This document shows, one piece after another, positions 1 through 6,312 of a stretch of 6,334 nt of DNA. The translations under genes and the position numbers were made by a program. This DNA is from Bacteroidales bacterium (GTDB taxonomy: Bacteria > Bacteroidota > Bacteroidia > Bacteroidales > DTU049), in assembly GCA_018056215.1 (NCBI GenBank), contig JAGPGB010000067.1, forward strand, positions 1 to 6,334. The letters are read 5' to 3'. Each line of letters begins with the position of its first letter. Positions within the stretch are counted from its first letter, which is position 1. Below the pieces are notes generated by a model that was not told the DNA's origin, searched no databases, and worked only from the letters and a program-made list of their open reading frames with translations.

Positions 1-1301
1 TATATAAAATAATTATATTTATAGTAATTACTTTTATTTATAGTAATTGCATTATGGGACAAAGTACTGGGATTAGTAATACTTTTTTTATTCCAGATTC
101 TTCTTCTTTATTAGATATCAAATCAAATGATAAAGGATTACTTTTACCACGTATTACTACTAGCGAAAGGAATGCTATTGTTAATCCAGCTCAATCTCTA
201 TTGATATTTAATACTACTACGAGTTGTTTCGAGACATTCGTAAATGGTCAATGGAAATCCATTTGGTGTGATCCATGTCCTCTTTTTAATATTACTATTT
301 CAACTAATGCAGATACAATATGTGAAGGAGATAGCGCAATATTATCTGCTAGTGGTGCCAATAGTTATTTATGGAGTAGTGGTGATACCAATAATTTTAT
401 TTTTGTTTCGCCAACAGCTAATAGTATTTATTATGTCACTGGTAGCAATAATGAGTGTATAGATGTGGATACTATACAAATTTATGTTAATACATTACCA
501 TCACAACCATCAAATATTAATGGACCCACGGTTTTATGTAATTCATACTCTATTATTACAACAGAAGAATTTAATTCTGACATACTTGTTCATGGTACGT
601 CTGCACCTACTACCGTTTGGTTTGCACCAAATTATTATACACCAATAAGTTATAATTCTAGTAATGGGTGCCCTCCTGGAAGTATAGGTTATTCTGGTAG
701 TTGGAATAACTATTGGGGTAATTTCGTTCGTCTTCCTGAAAGTAATTGTAATAGTTTGGACACTGTAAGTCTTTCTTTTGATGTTTCTCATTCTTATTTT
801 GATACACATCCGAATGACTGGTGTAGATTCTATATATGGGCAGATAATGCTTACAAACATAATGTTATTTCTGTAAAAATTGATAATGTTGACCATACAT
901 ATGATGCTGGAGTTAATGGCAAAGGGTTTAAATTTTCAGAAACACGCACATGTGCTCATGTAGAAGTTTTATTTGATATTTCAAGTATAATAAATAAATC
1001 AAATATATTATTTTACATTGAACCTTCTTGTGGATATCATGATTCCAAAACTTTTTATGTTTGGTTTGATAATATAAGCATTAGCTCATATACAGAAAAT
1101 AATAATGCAGTATATAGTGTCACAGACGAAGGTTATATATATAATTGGTCTGTACCATCTGGTTGGGTAATTAATAGCGGACAAAATACAAATGTTATAA
1201 ATGTAACAGCTAATAATAATAGCGGTTTCGTAACTGTAACTCCTTTTAATGATTGTGGCAATGGTCCATCATCAAATATTTTGGTTCAAATTTGTCCTTA
1301 A
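1..1301 (+). CDS. Secreted multidomain surface protein with Ig/PKD-like modules, 5' end outside the window
   Basis: The reading frame is open to the left edge, so the gene starts upstream. The first ATG (54) sits inside what looks like a signal peptide. Counting residues from that ATG: about 13-71 is the Bacteroidota surface or tail-fibre-like N-terminal module (DSSSLLDI, KGLLLPRITTSERNAI, SLLIFNTTTSCFE, NGQWKSIW). About 76-147 is an Ig-like module (ICEGDSAILSASGANSYLW ... YYVTGSNNEC). Residues 149-164 (PSQPSNINGPTVLCNS) and 349-415 (VYSVTDEG, YNWSVPSGW, VTPFNDCGNGPSS) together resemble one PKD-like module split by a block of about 184 residues. The protein is rich in Asn, Ser and Thr, and its cysteines suggest disulfides. 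It ends shortly after the PKD-like module with no recognisable type IX secretion sorting domain. The likely location is periplasmic or cell-surface, with a binding or adhesive role inferred only from architecture. No catalytic motif is visible. A start at 54 would lose the export signal. Confidence 0.8.
   Translation, partial: YKIIIFIVITFIYSNCIMGQSTGISNTFFIPDSSSLLDIKSNDKGLLLPRITTSERNAIVNPAQSLLIFNTTTSCFETFVNGQWKSIWCDPCPLFNITISTNADTICEGDSAILSASGANSYLWSSGDTNNFIFVSPTANSIYYVTGSNNECIDVDTIQIYVNTLPSQPSNINGPTVLCNSYSIITTEEFNSDILVHGTSAPTTVWFAPNYYTPISYNSSNGCPPGSIGYSGSWNNYWGNFVRLPESNCNSLDTVSLSFDVSHSYFDTHPNDWCRFYIWADNAYKHNVISVKIDNVDHTYDAGVNGKGFKFSETRTCAHVEVLFDISSIINKSNILFYIEPSCGYHDSKTFYVWFDNISISSYTENNNAVYSVTDEGYIYNWSVPSGWVINSGQNTNVINVTANNNSGFVTVTPFNDCGNGPSSNILVQICP
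3..59 (+). other. Predicted signal peptide (C-terminal part) of the surface protein
   Basis: In frame with the downstream gene, the codons before the ATG at 54 read YKIIIFIVITFIYSNCI, with no stop back to the window edge. A lysine followed by a hydrophobic run and a short polar stretch before MGQST is the layout of a Sec signal peptide. A Gly-Gln junction near 59/60 is a reasonable signal peptidase I site for this phylum. SNC does not fit a lipobox well, so a lipoprotein is less likely. The initiator codon is expected a few codons left of the window. AT-rich DNA readily encodes Ile/Phe runs, so the support is moderate. Confidence 0.65.
17..48 (+). repeat. 13-nt direct repeat, period 19
   Basis: ATTTATAGTAATT occurs at 17-29 and again at 36-48. 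The 19-nt offset is not a multiple of three, so the two copies are read in different frames within the presumed signal peptide (first IFIVI-like, second FIYSN-like). It may be a small slippage duplication in AT-rich DNA. No regulatory role can be assigned. Confidence 0.5.
546..1097 (+). other. Uncharacterised aromatic/Cys-rich domain inserted in a PKD-like module
   Basis: This covers residues 165-348 counted from the ATG at 54. Its composition differs from the flanking low-complexity Ig/PKD segments: NGCPPGS, GSWNNYWGNFVRLPESNC, SHSYFDTHPNDWCRFYIWAD, TCAHVEVLFDISS, ILFYIEPSCGYHDS and FYVWFDNISIS. It has at least five cysteines, many Trp/Tyr/Phe, and alternating hydrophobic strands ending in WFDNISI. 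That ending resembles the last strand of jelly-roll or galactose-binding-like domains. A carbohydrate-binding beta-sandwich is an inference; I cannot name a family for it. Confidence 0.5.
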
Positions 1302-1331
1302 ACTATTATTTCTTTAATATTATTTCACTAT

Positions 1332-1362
1332 TTTTTATTTTCAGTTTATACTTGTAATTTTG
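1332..1362 (+). promoter_or_regulatory. Candidate Bacteroidota promoter for pdxJ
   Basis: TAATTTTG at 1355-1362 matches the phylum's -7 consensus TAnnTTTG exactly. At the expected 19-nt spacing upstream (1332-1335) there is TTTT instead of the -33 TTTG. It lies 15 nt before the pdxJ ATG, predicting a leader of only about 8-10 nt. The AT richness of the gap makes chance matches possible. Confidence 0.4.
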
Positions 1363-1377
1363 TAAAAAATTACTTTT

Positions 1378-2094
1378 ATGACTAAATTAAGTGTTAATAT
1401 TAATAAAATAGCTACTATTCGTAATGCTCGTGGTGGTAATATACCTGACGTTACTCTAGCTGCTATCAATGTACAACGCTTCGGCGCTCACGGTGTAACT
1501 GTACATCCTAGACCAGATGAACGACACATCAAATATAGTGATGTATATTCTATCAAGCAAAATATTTCCATTGAGTTTAATATTGAGGGATATCCTAATG
1601 ATAGATTTCTCAATTTAGTTAAAGAAGTGAAACCTACTCAAGTTACATTAGTGCCAGATCCTCCTGACGCCCTCACTAGTAATGCTGGATGGGATACATT
1701 TAAATATTTTGATTTCCTCTCACAAGTCATTTATGATTTGAAAAAATTAGGTATTAGAACTTCTATTTTTGTAGAAACTGATATTAATAATATTAAAAAT
1801 GCTGCTAAGACAGGAACTGATAGAATAGAGCTTTATACTGAACCATATGCTAAGTATTATGATGTGAATAGAAATAATGCTATTAAGCCTTTCATTTATG
1901 CTGCTAATGCTGCGGCTGAGGTAGGTCTGGGAGTAAATGCTGGCCATGATTTAAATATGGAAAATCTTAAATTTTTTTCACAAAATATACCGAATTTACT
2001 TGAAGTTAGTATAGGACATGCTCTAATTAGTGATGCTCTATATTTCGGATTAGAAAATACAATTCAAATGTATTTAAATGAACTTGGTTATTGA
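1378..2094 (+). CDS. pdxJ: Pyridoxine 5'-phosphate synthase PdxJ
   Basis: PdxJ performs the ring-closing step of DXP-dependent vitamin B6 synthesis in the cytoplasm. It condenses 1-deoxyxylulose-5-phosphate with 3-amino-1-hydroxyacetone phosphate (made via PdxA) to give pyridoxine 5'-phosphate. The 238 residues are normal length for this TIM-barrel family. Visible signatures are NINKIATIRNARGG (7-20), GVTVHPRPDERHI (39-51) with His43, FNIEGYP with Glu70, IELYTEPYA with Glu151, VNAGHDL with His190, and the phosphate-binding SIGHALISDAL (211-221). These include the expected catalytic His/Glu residues. NINK replaces the NIDH of E. coli; as I recall this is normal for Bacteroidota PdxJ. An in-frame TAA at 1363-1365 and no other ATG between it and 1378 fix the start. 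There is no Shine-Dalgarno. The downstream hydrolase is 37 nt away on the same strand and probably co-transcribed. Confidence 0.97.
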   Translation: MTKLSVNINKIATIRNARGGNIPDVTLAAINVQRFGAHGVTVHPRPDERHIKYSDVYSIKQNISIEFNIEGYPNDRFLNLVKEVKPTQVTLVPDPPDALTSNAGWDTFKYFDFLSQVIYDLKKLGIRTSIFVETDINNIKNAAKTGTDRIELYTEPYAKYYDVNRNNAIKPFIYAANAAAEVGLGVNAGHDLNMENLKFFSQNIPNLLEVSIGHALISDALYFGLENTIQMYLNELGY

Positions 2095-2131
2095 TTATCA
2101 TTAATATCAATAGATTATTTAAATTAGAAAA

Positions 2132-2941
2132 ATGCCAACTTTTTTCTCTATTATCAATAGTCCTTTGCTTAGTTATAAATATATAAAAGCAAAAAATAAT
2201 AGTAATAAATATTTATTGATTCTACATGGATTATTAGGGTGTGCTGATAATTGGTTACCTCAAGGCAAAATTTTTTCAGAGTATTTTAATGTGTTAATAC
2301 CAGATTTAAGGAATCATGGAAATTCTTTTCATAATGATTCCATGAGTTATGAAGATATGGCTAATGATATTCTACAGTTAAATAATTATTTACATCTCGG
2401 ACAAATATCCATTATCGGTCATAGCATGGGAGGCAAATTAGCAATGCTAATTGCTCTAAATAATCCAGATATTATAGACAAGTTAATTGTAATTGATATT
2501 GCGCCAGATAAATACATTACTGATGCTAATTATAAATTATTAAATATTTTAGCATCTATTCCAATGAATGAATTTAAAAGTCGTGATGAAATCAGAAATT
2601 TCATTAAACATAAAGTACCAAATTTCAGAGAAGTAGATTTAGTAATGAAAAATATTAAATTAAATAATCAAAGAAAATATGAATGGAAAATCAATTTAGA
2701 TGCTTTAATAAAAAACATAAATATATTAGCAGACTTTCCTACTTTACATAAAAAATTTATTAAACCAGTCCTTTTCTTACGTGGCGAAAAAAGTAATCAT
2801 ATTTTACCACAACATTATGATAAAATATATAATTATTTCCCAAATGCTTATATCCAAACTGTATCTAATGCAGGGCATTGGGTACAAGTAGATAATACTG
2901 ATGAATTTATAAAATATTCATTAGAGTATTTGAAAGTATAG
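2132..2941 (+). CDS. Alpha/beta-fold hydrolase, YbfF/ABHD11-like
   Basis: A cytoplasmic serine hydrolase, probably an esterase or thioesterase; the substrate cannot be read from sequence. It has 269 residues with no signal peptide. The oxyanion-loop motif HGLLG is at 32-36, followed by DNW at 39-41. PDLRNHGNS (57-65) is typical of the YbfF branch. The nucleophile elbow GHSMGG (96-101) places the catalytic Ser at 98, and NAGHW gives His249. Asp122 in VIDIAP lies 24 residues after the serine. That is the same spacing I recall for the E. coli YbfF triad, where the acid follows strand beta-6 rather than beta-7; the usual later position here reads RGEKSNH. An in-frame TAA at 2120-2122 supports the start. 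It follows pdxJ by 37 nt. Pairing of pdxJ with such a hydrolase recurs in Bacteroidota as far as I recall, but no functional link to B6 is evident. Its stop is 2 nt from the convergent pckA stop. Confidence 0.9.
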   Translation: MPTFFSIINSPLLSYKYIKAKNNSNKYLLILHGLLGCADNWLPQGKIFSEYFNVLIPDLRNHGNSFHNDSMSYEDMANDILQLNNYLHLGQISIIGHSMGGKLAMLIALNNPDIIDKLIVIDIAPDKYITDANYKLLNILASIPMNEFKSRDEIRNFIKHKVPNFREVDLVMKNIKLNNQRKYEWKINLDALIKNINILADFPTLHKKFIKPVLFLRGEKSNHILPQHYDKIYNYFPNAYIQTVSNAGHWVQVDNTDEFIKYSLEYLKV

Positions 2942-2943
2942 TT

Positions 2944-4569
2944 TTATAATTTAGGTCCGAAATTTACTAATCTACTAGTTTCACTATCAGCAGCAAATCT
3001 ATGAAAATTGTCAATAAAAGATTGTGCTAACTTCTGAGCTTGATTATCATATGCAGATTTATCTTCCCAAGTATTTCGCGGATTCAAAATCTCATCATTA
3101 ATACCCTCGAGATGTTTAGGTAATTTAAGATTAAAGAAAGGCATAGTTTGATATTGTGTTTTCAATATAGAACCATCTAAAATAGCATGAATAATTTTTC
3201 TAGAAACATCAATGTCTATGCGTTTACCCACACCATAAGGTCCGCCAATCCATCCAGTATTCACTAAATAAGCATGTGCATTATGTTTTTGCATTTTCTC
3301 TGCTAATAATCTAGCATAAACAATAGGTGGCAAAGTAAGAAAAGCAGCACCAAAGGCAGCAGAGAAAGTAGGCACTGGCTCAATGATACCACGCTCAGTA
3401 CCGGCTAGTTTAGCTGTATAACCACTGATAAAATAATACATTGCTTCATCTGGACTTAATACTGCTACTGGAGGTAACACACCAAAAGCATCTGCTGTCA
3501 AAAAAATTATATTTTGTGGATGTGATCCCACAGAAGGTATTACTGCATTGGGTATGTGAGAGAGAGGATAAGAAGCTCTTGTATTTTCAGTTTTAGAAGC
3601 ATCTGAATAATCTATCTCTCCTGTTTCAGGATCATACACTACATTTTCTAAAATTGTATTTCTACGAATTGCATTATAAATCTGTGGTTCTTTTTTAGGA
3701 TCAAGATTAATACATTTAGCATAGCAACCACCCTCGAAATTAAAAACTCCATCATCATCCCAGCCATGTTCATCATCACCAATAAGAAATCGCTCTGGAT
3801 CAGCAGATAAGGTAGTTTTGCCTGTCCCAGATAATCCAAAAAATATTGCTGTGTCTCCGTTTTTACCCATATTAGCAGAGCAATGCATAGAAGCAATATT
3901 TTTTAATGGTAAAAAGTAATTCATCACTGAGAAAAAACCTTTTTTTATCTCGCCGCCATACCATGTACCACCAACTAAAGCCATGTTTTCTGTATAATTA
4001 AAAGTTACAAAAACATCACTATTTAATTTATGCTCTTGCCATTTTTTATTAGTAACTCTAGGTGCATGTAGCATTATAAACTTAGGTGAGAAATTTTCTA
4101 ATTCTTTTTCTGTAGGTACAATAAACATATTTTTTACAAAATGGGCAGCCCATGCTATATCTGTGATTACCCTTATAGGCAATCTGTTTTTTTCTGATGC
4201 TCCCACAAAGGCATCCATTACAAATAGTTCTTTACCATTCAAATACTCTGTTACTAATTGTTTTAGGTCTGTCCATACCTCAGTAGACATTGGCTTATTA
4301 TCACTGTTTTTGTTCATCTCATTTTTCCACCATACTGTATCTTTAGTAGTATCATCATAGACAACATATTTATCTTTAGGTGAACGTCCTGTAAATATCC
4401 CAGTATCTACAGCCACTGCTCCAGATTTAGTTACAAAAACTTTTGCATAATCTTTCAGCTCTGGGCTGGTTTCATATTCGAATAATTCTTCATAAGATAA
4501 ATTATGATGTAATTTACTAGGTATTATCCCTAGGCCATTAAGGTCTTTGATTAATTTATCGGTATTCAT
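2944..4569 (-). CDS. pckA: Phosphoenolpyruvate carboxykinase (ATP)
   Basis: Catalyses ATP-dependent decarboxylation and phosphorylation of oxaloacetate to PEP, the entry step of gluconeogenesis; in some anaerobes it runs in reverse as a CO2-fixing step. It is cytoplasmic. The 541 residues match the family (E. coli 540). Key elements are present: TGRSPKDK with Arg62 (substrate), YGGEIKKGFF with Lys210 (metal/active site), SMHCSAN with His229, the P-loop GLSGTGKTT (245-253) with Lys251, the metal-binding LIGDDEHGW (262-270) with Asp266, and ENTRASYP with Arg331. No active-site change is seen. The P-loop and overall length identify the ATP-type rather than the GTP-type enzyme. Its ATG overlaps the TGA of deoC in an ATGA tetranucleotide, so it probably depends on translational coupling and on a promoter upstream of deoC or of the transketolase gene. 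No independent ribosome binding site is visible. Confidence 0.98.
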   Translation of the reverse strand: MNTDKLIKDLNGLGIIPSKLHHNLSYEELFEYETSPELKDYAKVFVTKSGAVAVDTGIFTGRSPKDKYVVYDDTTKDTVWWKNEMNKNSDNKPMSTEVWTDLKQLVTEYLNGKELFVMDAFVGASEKNRLPIRVITDIAWAAHFVKNMFIVPTEKELENFSPKFIMLHAPRVTNKKWQEHKLNSDVFVTFNYTENMALVGGTWYGGEIKKGFFSVMNYFLPLKNIASMHCSANMGKNGDTAIFFGLSGTGKTTLSADPERFLIGDDEHGWDDDGVFNFEGGCYAKCINLDPKKEPQIYNAIRRNTILENVVYDPETGEIDYSDASKTENTRASYPLSHIPNAVIPSVGSHPQNIIFLTADAFGVLPPVAVLSPDEAMYYFISGYTAKLAGTERGIIEPVPTFSAAFGAAFLTLPPIVYARLLAEKMQKHNAHAYLVNTGWIGGPYGVGKRIDIDVSRKIIHAILDGSILKTQYQTMPFFNLKLPKHLEGINDEILNPRNTWEDKSAYDNQAQKLAQSFIDNFHRFAADSETSRLVNFGPKL

Positions 4570-5375
4570 ATTGATAAAATATTATATAAATTTGTTAATA
4601 ATTTACTAGCTCCTATACGAAATAGATTAGGATTTAGCCAATCTATTCCTAAAATATTTTTTACAATTAGATAATAATTATAAGCTTCTTGTGGTTCTCT
4701 AATGCCTCCAGCAGGCTTAAAACCAATTTTTTTACCAGTGAGAGCATAATATTCTCTTATAGCATAACACATTACAAAAGCAGCTTCTAAAGTAGCAGCA
4801 GGAGAAATTTTACCTGTAGATGTTTTAATAAAATCAGCACCATTTTCCATTGCTATCATGCTGACATTATATATGAGTTCTGGATCTTTCAATTCCCCAG
4901 TCTCTAATATTACTTTCAAATGTGCATTACCACACGCATTTTTATGTAAAACTATTTCATGTTTCACATAATCTAAATTACCAGATAATGCAGCACCTCT
5001 AGAAATGACCATATCTATTTCTTGTGCTCCATGAGCTACAGCATGCTCTACTTCTGCGATCCTTATATGTAGGGGGGATTGTCCGCTGGGGAAGGCACCA
5101 GCTACGCAAGCCAATCTGATATTAGTATTTTTGAGTTCATTAGAAGCAAAACCAGCAAAATTAGGATATACGCATACTGCAGCTACCCCTTTACCGTTAG
5201 TTTTATTATAGCTATCTTTAGCTTGATCGATTAACTGTTTGACGACATTATTATTATCTGTACCTTCTAAAGTTGTTAAGTCTATAAAACTAATCAATTC
5301 ACGAGCAATATCTTTGGTTACAACATTGTTTTTTATTATTTCATCTATATTCGCACTCAGATGTTCCCAATTCAT
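4566..5375 (-). CDS. deoC: Deoxyribose-phosphate aldolase
   Basis: Class I aldolase that cleaves 2-deoxy-D-ribose 5-phosphate into glyceraldehyde-3-phosphate and acetaldehyde, allowing use of deoxynucleoside sugars; cytoplasmic. It has 269 residues, slightly longer than the 259 of E. coli. FIDLTTLEGTD (30-40) is the conserved N-terminal strand. VCVYPNFAG (67-75), VAGAFPSGQ (91-99) and EIDMVISRG (119-127, Asp121) follow. KVILETGEL precedes the Schiff-base region ADFIKTSTGK (Lys184), and IGFKPAGGIR carries the second lysine (Lys220). These correspond to Asp102, Lys167 and Lys201 of E. coli. An in-frame TAA at 5382-5384 lies three codons before the ATG, confirming the start. The stop overlaps the pckA start by four bases. 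A promoter-like pair sits in the 62-nt gap behind the transketolase gene, so deoC-pckA may be transcribed independently of it. No thymidine phosphorylase or phosphopentomutase gene is adjacent. Confidence 0.97.
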   Translation of the reverse strand: MNWEHLSANIDEIIKNNVVTKDIARELISFIDLTTLEGTDNNNVVKQLIDQAKDSYNKTNGKGVAAVCVYPNFAGFASNELKNTNIRLACVAGAFPSGQSPLHIRIAEVEHAVAHGAQEIDMVISRGAALSGNLDYVKHEIVLHKNACGNAHLKVILETGELKDPELIYNVSMIAMENGADFIKTSTGKISPAATLEAAFVMCYAIREYYALTGKKIGFKPAGGIREPQEAYNYYLIVKNILGIDWLNPNLFRIGASKLLTNLYNILSI

Positions 5376-5399
5376 AAATGTTTAATTTTTAATTTTTTG

Positions 5400-5430
5400 C
5401 AAAATAAGTTAATAATAATTAGTTAACAAA
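5400..5430 (-). promoter_or_regulatory. Candidate promoter for deoC-pckA
   Basis: Reading the minus strand, TTTG (5430-5427) is followed after exactly 19 nt by TTATTTTG (5407-5400). This fits the Bacteroidota pattern TTTG-N19-TAnnTTTG with one mismatch, at the second base of the -7 element. The predicted transcript would start near 5393, giving a leader of about 18 nt before the deoC ATG. It lies wholly in the gap after the transketolase stop. The evidence is pattern only, in very AT-rich DNA. Confidence 0.4.
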
Positions 5431-5437
5431 ATATTAA

Positions 5438-6286
5438 TTAATTATTAACTAAAAATTTTGTATAATAATCTTTTAATTCTATTAAAAAATTAATAGCTTC
5501 CTCATTATTAGGAGCTTTACCATGCCATAAATGATTATTTTCTATTGATTTAACGCCTCTACCCATAACTGTATTAGCTATCACACAAGTAGGCTTTTGT
5601 GACCAACTAACAGATTTAAAACAACGTAAAATATCTTTGATATCGTTTCCATCACATTCTAAAACATTCCAATTGAAGTCAATAATCTTATTTTTTAAAG
5701 GTTCTAGAGACATCACTTCCTCAGTATTACCATCTATTTGCAATCTATTCCTATCTACTATTGCTAATAGATTAGCTAACTTATAATGCCCAGCAGACAT
5801 AAAAGCTTCCCATACATTACCTTCTTGCAGTTCTCCATCACCCATTAAACAAAAAACACGGTAATTACTCTGAAAAAATTTTGCAGCTAAAGCCATACCT
5901 ACAGCTACAGATAGCCCCTGCCCTAGGGAACCACTTGAAGATTCAATGCCTGGTAATCCACTTAATCTACTAGGATGACCCTGTAGCCTACTACCAAATT
6001 GACGTAATGAAAATAATTCTTTTTTACTAAAATAGCCAGCATTAGATAAAGTGGCATACCATACTGGTGCAATATGCCCATTAGATACTATCACTCTATC
6101 ACGCAGCTCCCAATCAGGTTGCAATGGGTCATGCTTTAATTCATTAAAATATAATACAGTAAAAATGTCAGCCATACCTAATGATCCACCTAAATGTCCA
6201 CTGCCAGCTTTAGCAAGCATATTAATAACATCTTTCCTTATTTCATAACTTATTTTTATCAATTTTTCTATTTCTATATTATTCAT
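5438..6286 (-). CDS. tkt: Transketolase, N-terminal (thiamine diphosphate-binding) subunit
   Basis: One half of a split transketolase, which transfers two-carbon ketol units between sugar phosphates in the non-oxidative pentose phosphate pathway. The 282 residues correspond to the pyrophosphate-binding domain of full-length enzymes (about 660 residues). Motifs: AGSGHLGGSLG (27-37, His31), SNGHIAP (68-74), LQGHPSRL (101-108), GSLGQGLSVAVG (119-130), and the ThDP/Mg site GDGELQEG (149-156) continuing to DRNRLQIDG (178-186), with Asp150 and Asn180 as metal ligands. The protein ends naturally after MGRGVKS and a short helical tail, so this is a genuine short subunit rather than a frameshift product. 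The pyrimidine-binding C-terminal subunit, which supplies the glutamate that activates the cofactor, is required for activity. It is not immediately downstream, where it is commonly found; deoC is there instead. An in-frame TAA at 6293-6295, three codons upstream, fixes the start. Confidence 0.95.
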   Translation of the reverse strand: MNNIEIEKLIKISYEIRKDVINMLAKAGSGHLGGSLGMADIFTVLYFNELKHDPLQPDWELRDRVIVSNGHIAPVWYATLSNAGYFSKKELFSLRQFGSRLQGHPSRLSGLPGIESSSGSLGQGLSVAVGMALAAKFFQSNYRVFCLMGDGELQEGNVWEAFMSAGHYKLANLLAIVDRNRLQIDGNTEEVMSLEPLKNKIIDFNWNVLECDGNDIKDILRCFKSVSWSQKPTCVIANTVMGRGVKSIENNHLWHGKAPNNEEAINFLIELKDYYTKFLVNN

Positions 6287-6304
6287 TTCGTTTTATAATT
6301 TGTA

Positions 6305-6312
6305 CAAAATTA
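6305..6312 (-). promoter_or_regulatory. Candidate -7 promoter element for the transketolase gene
   Basis: On the minus strand TAATTTTG (6312-6305) matches TAnnTTTG exactly and lies 18 nt before the ATG. The matching -33 position falls at or just beyond the window edge. The only TTTG inside the window (6326-6323) is 10 nt upstream, too close for the usual spacing. Only half of the promoter can be assessed. Confidence 0.35.

Noticed and set aside
244..648. Two adjacent + strand frames (244-462 and 463-648) with hydrophobic products
   Set aside because: They are out-of-frame readings of the surface-protein gene; their hydrophobicity follows from AT-rich codons, and the main frame has clear domain motifs through the same region.
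543..896. 117-codon open frame on the minus strand inside the surface protein gene
   Set aside because: It lies antisense to the convincing secreted-protein frame, gives an Ile/Arg/Thr-rich product with no recognisable motif, and has no promoter-like context.
1378..1420. PdxJ NINK in place of NIDH, considered as a possible active-site loss
   Set aside because: All principal catalytic His/Glu residues are intact, and the NINK form is, to my knowledge, standard in Bacteroidota PdxJ, so it is a lineage trait rather than an anomaly.
2958..2981. Weak hairpin GAAATTTACTA...TAGTTTC near the convergent stops, considered as a terminator
   Set aside because: The stem core is only 4 bp of mostly A/T pairs with a bulge and lies inside pckA; no U-tract follows in either direction.
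5401..5450. GTTAA/TTAAC inverted repeats between the transketolase and deoC genes, considered as a terminator or operator
   Set aside because: Stems are 5 bp of A/T-rich sequence that recur by chance in such DNA; a promoter-like pair explains the region at least as well.
5438..6286. Transketolase gene as a truncated or frameshifted pseudogene
   Set aside because: The length and ending match the known stand-alone N-terminal subunit, with all ThDP/Mg motifs intact and no C-terminal-half remnants in the following 62 nt.
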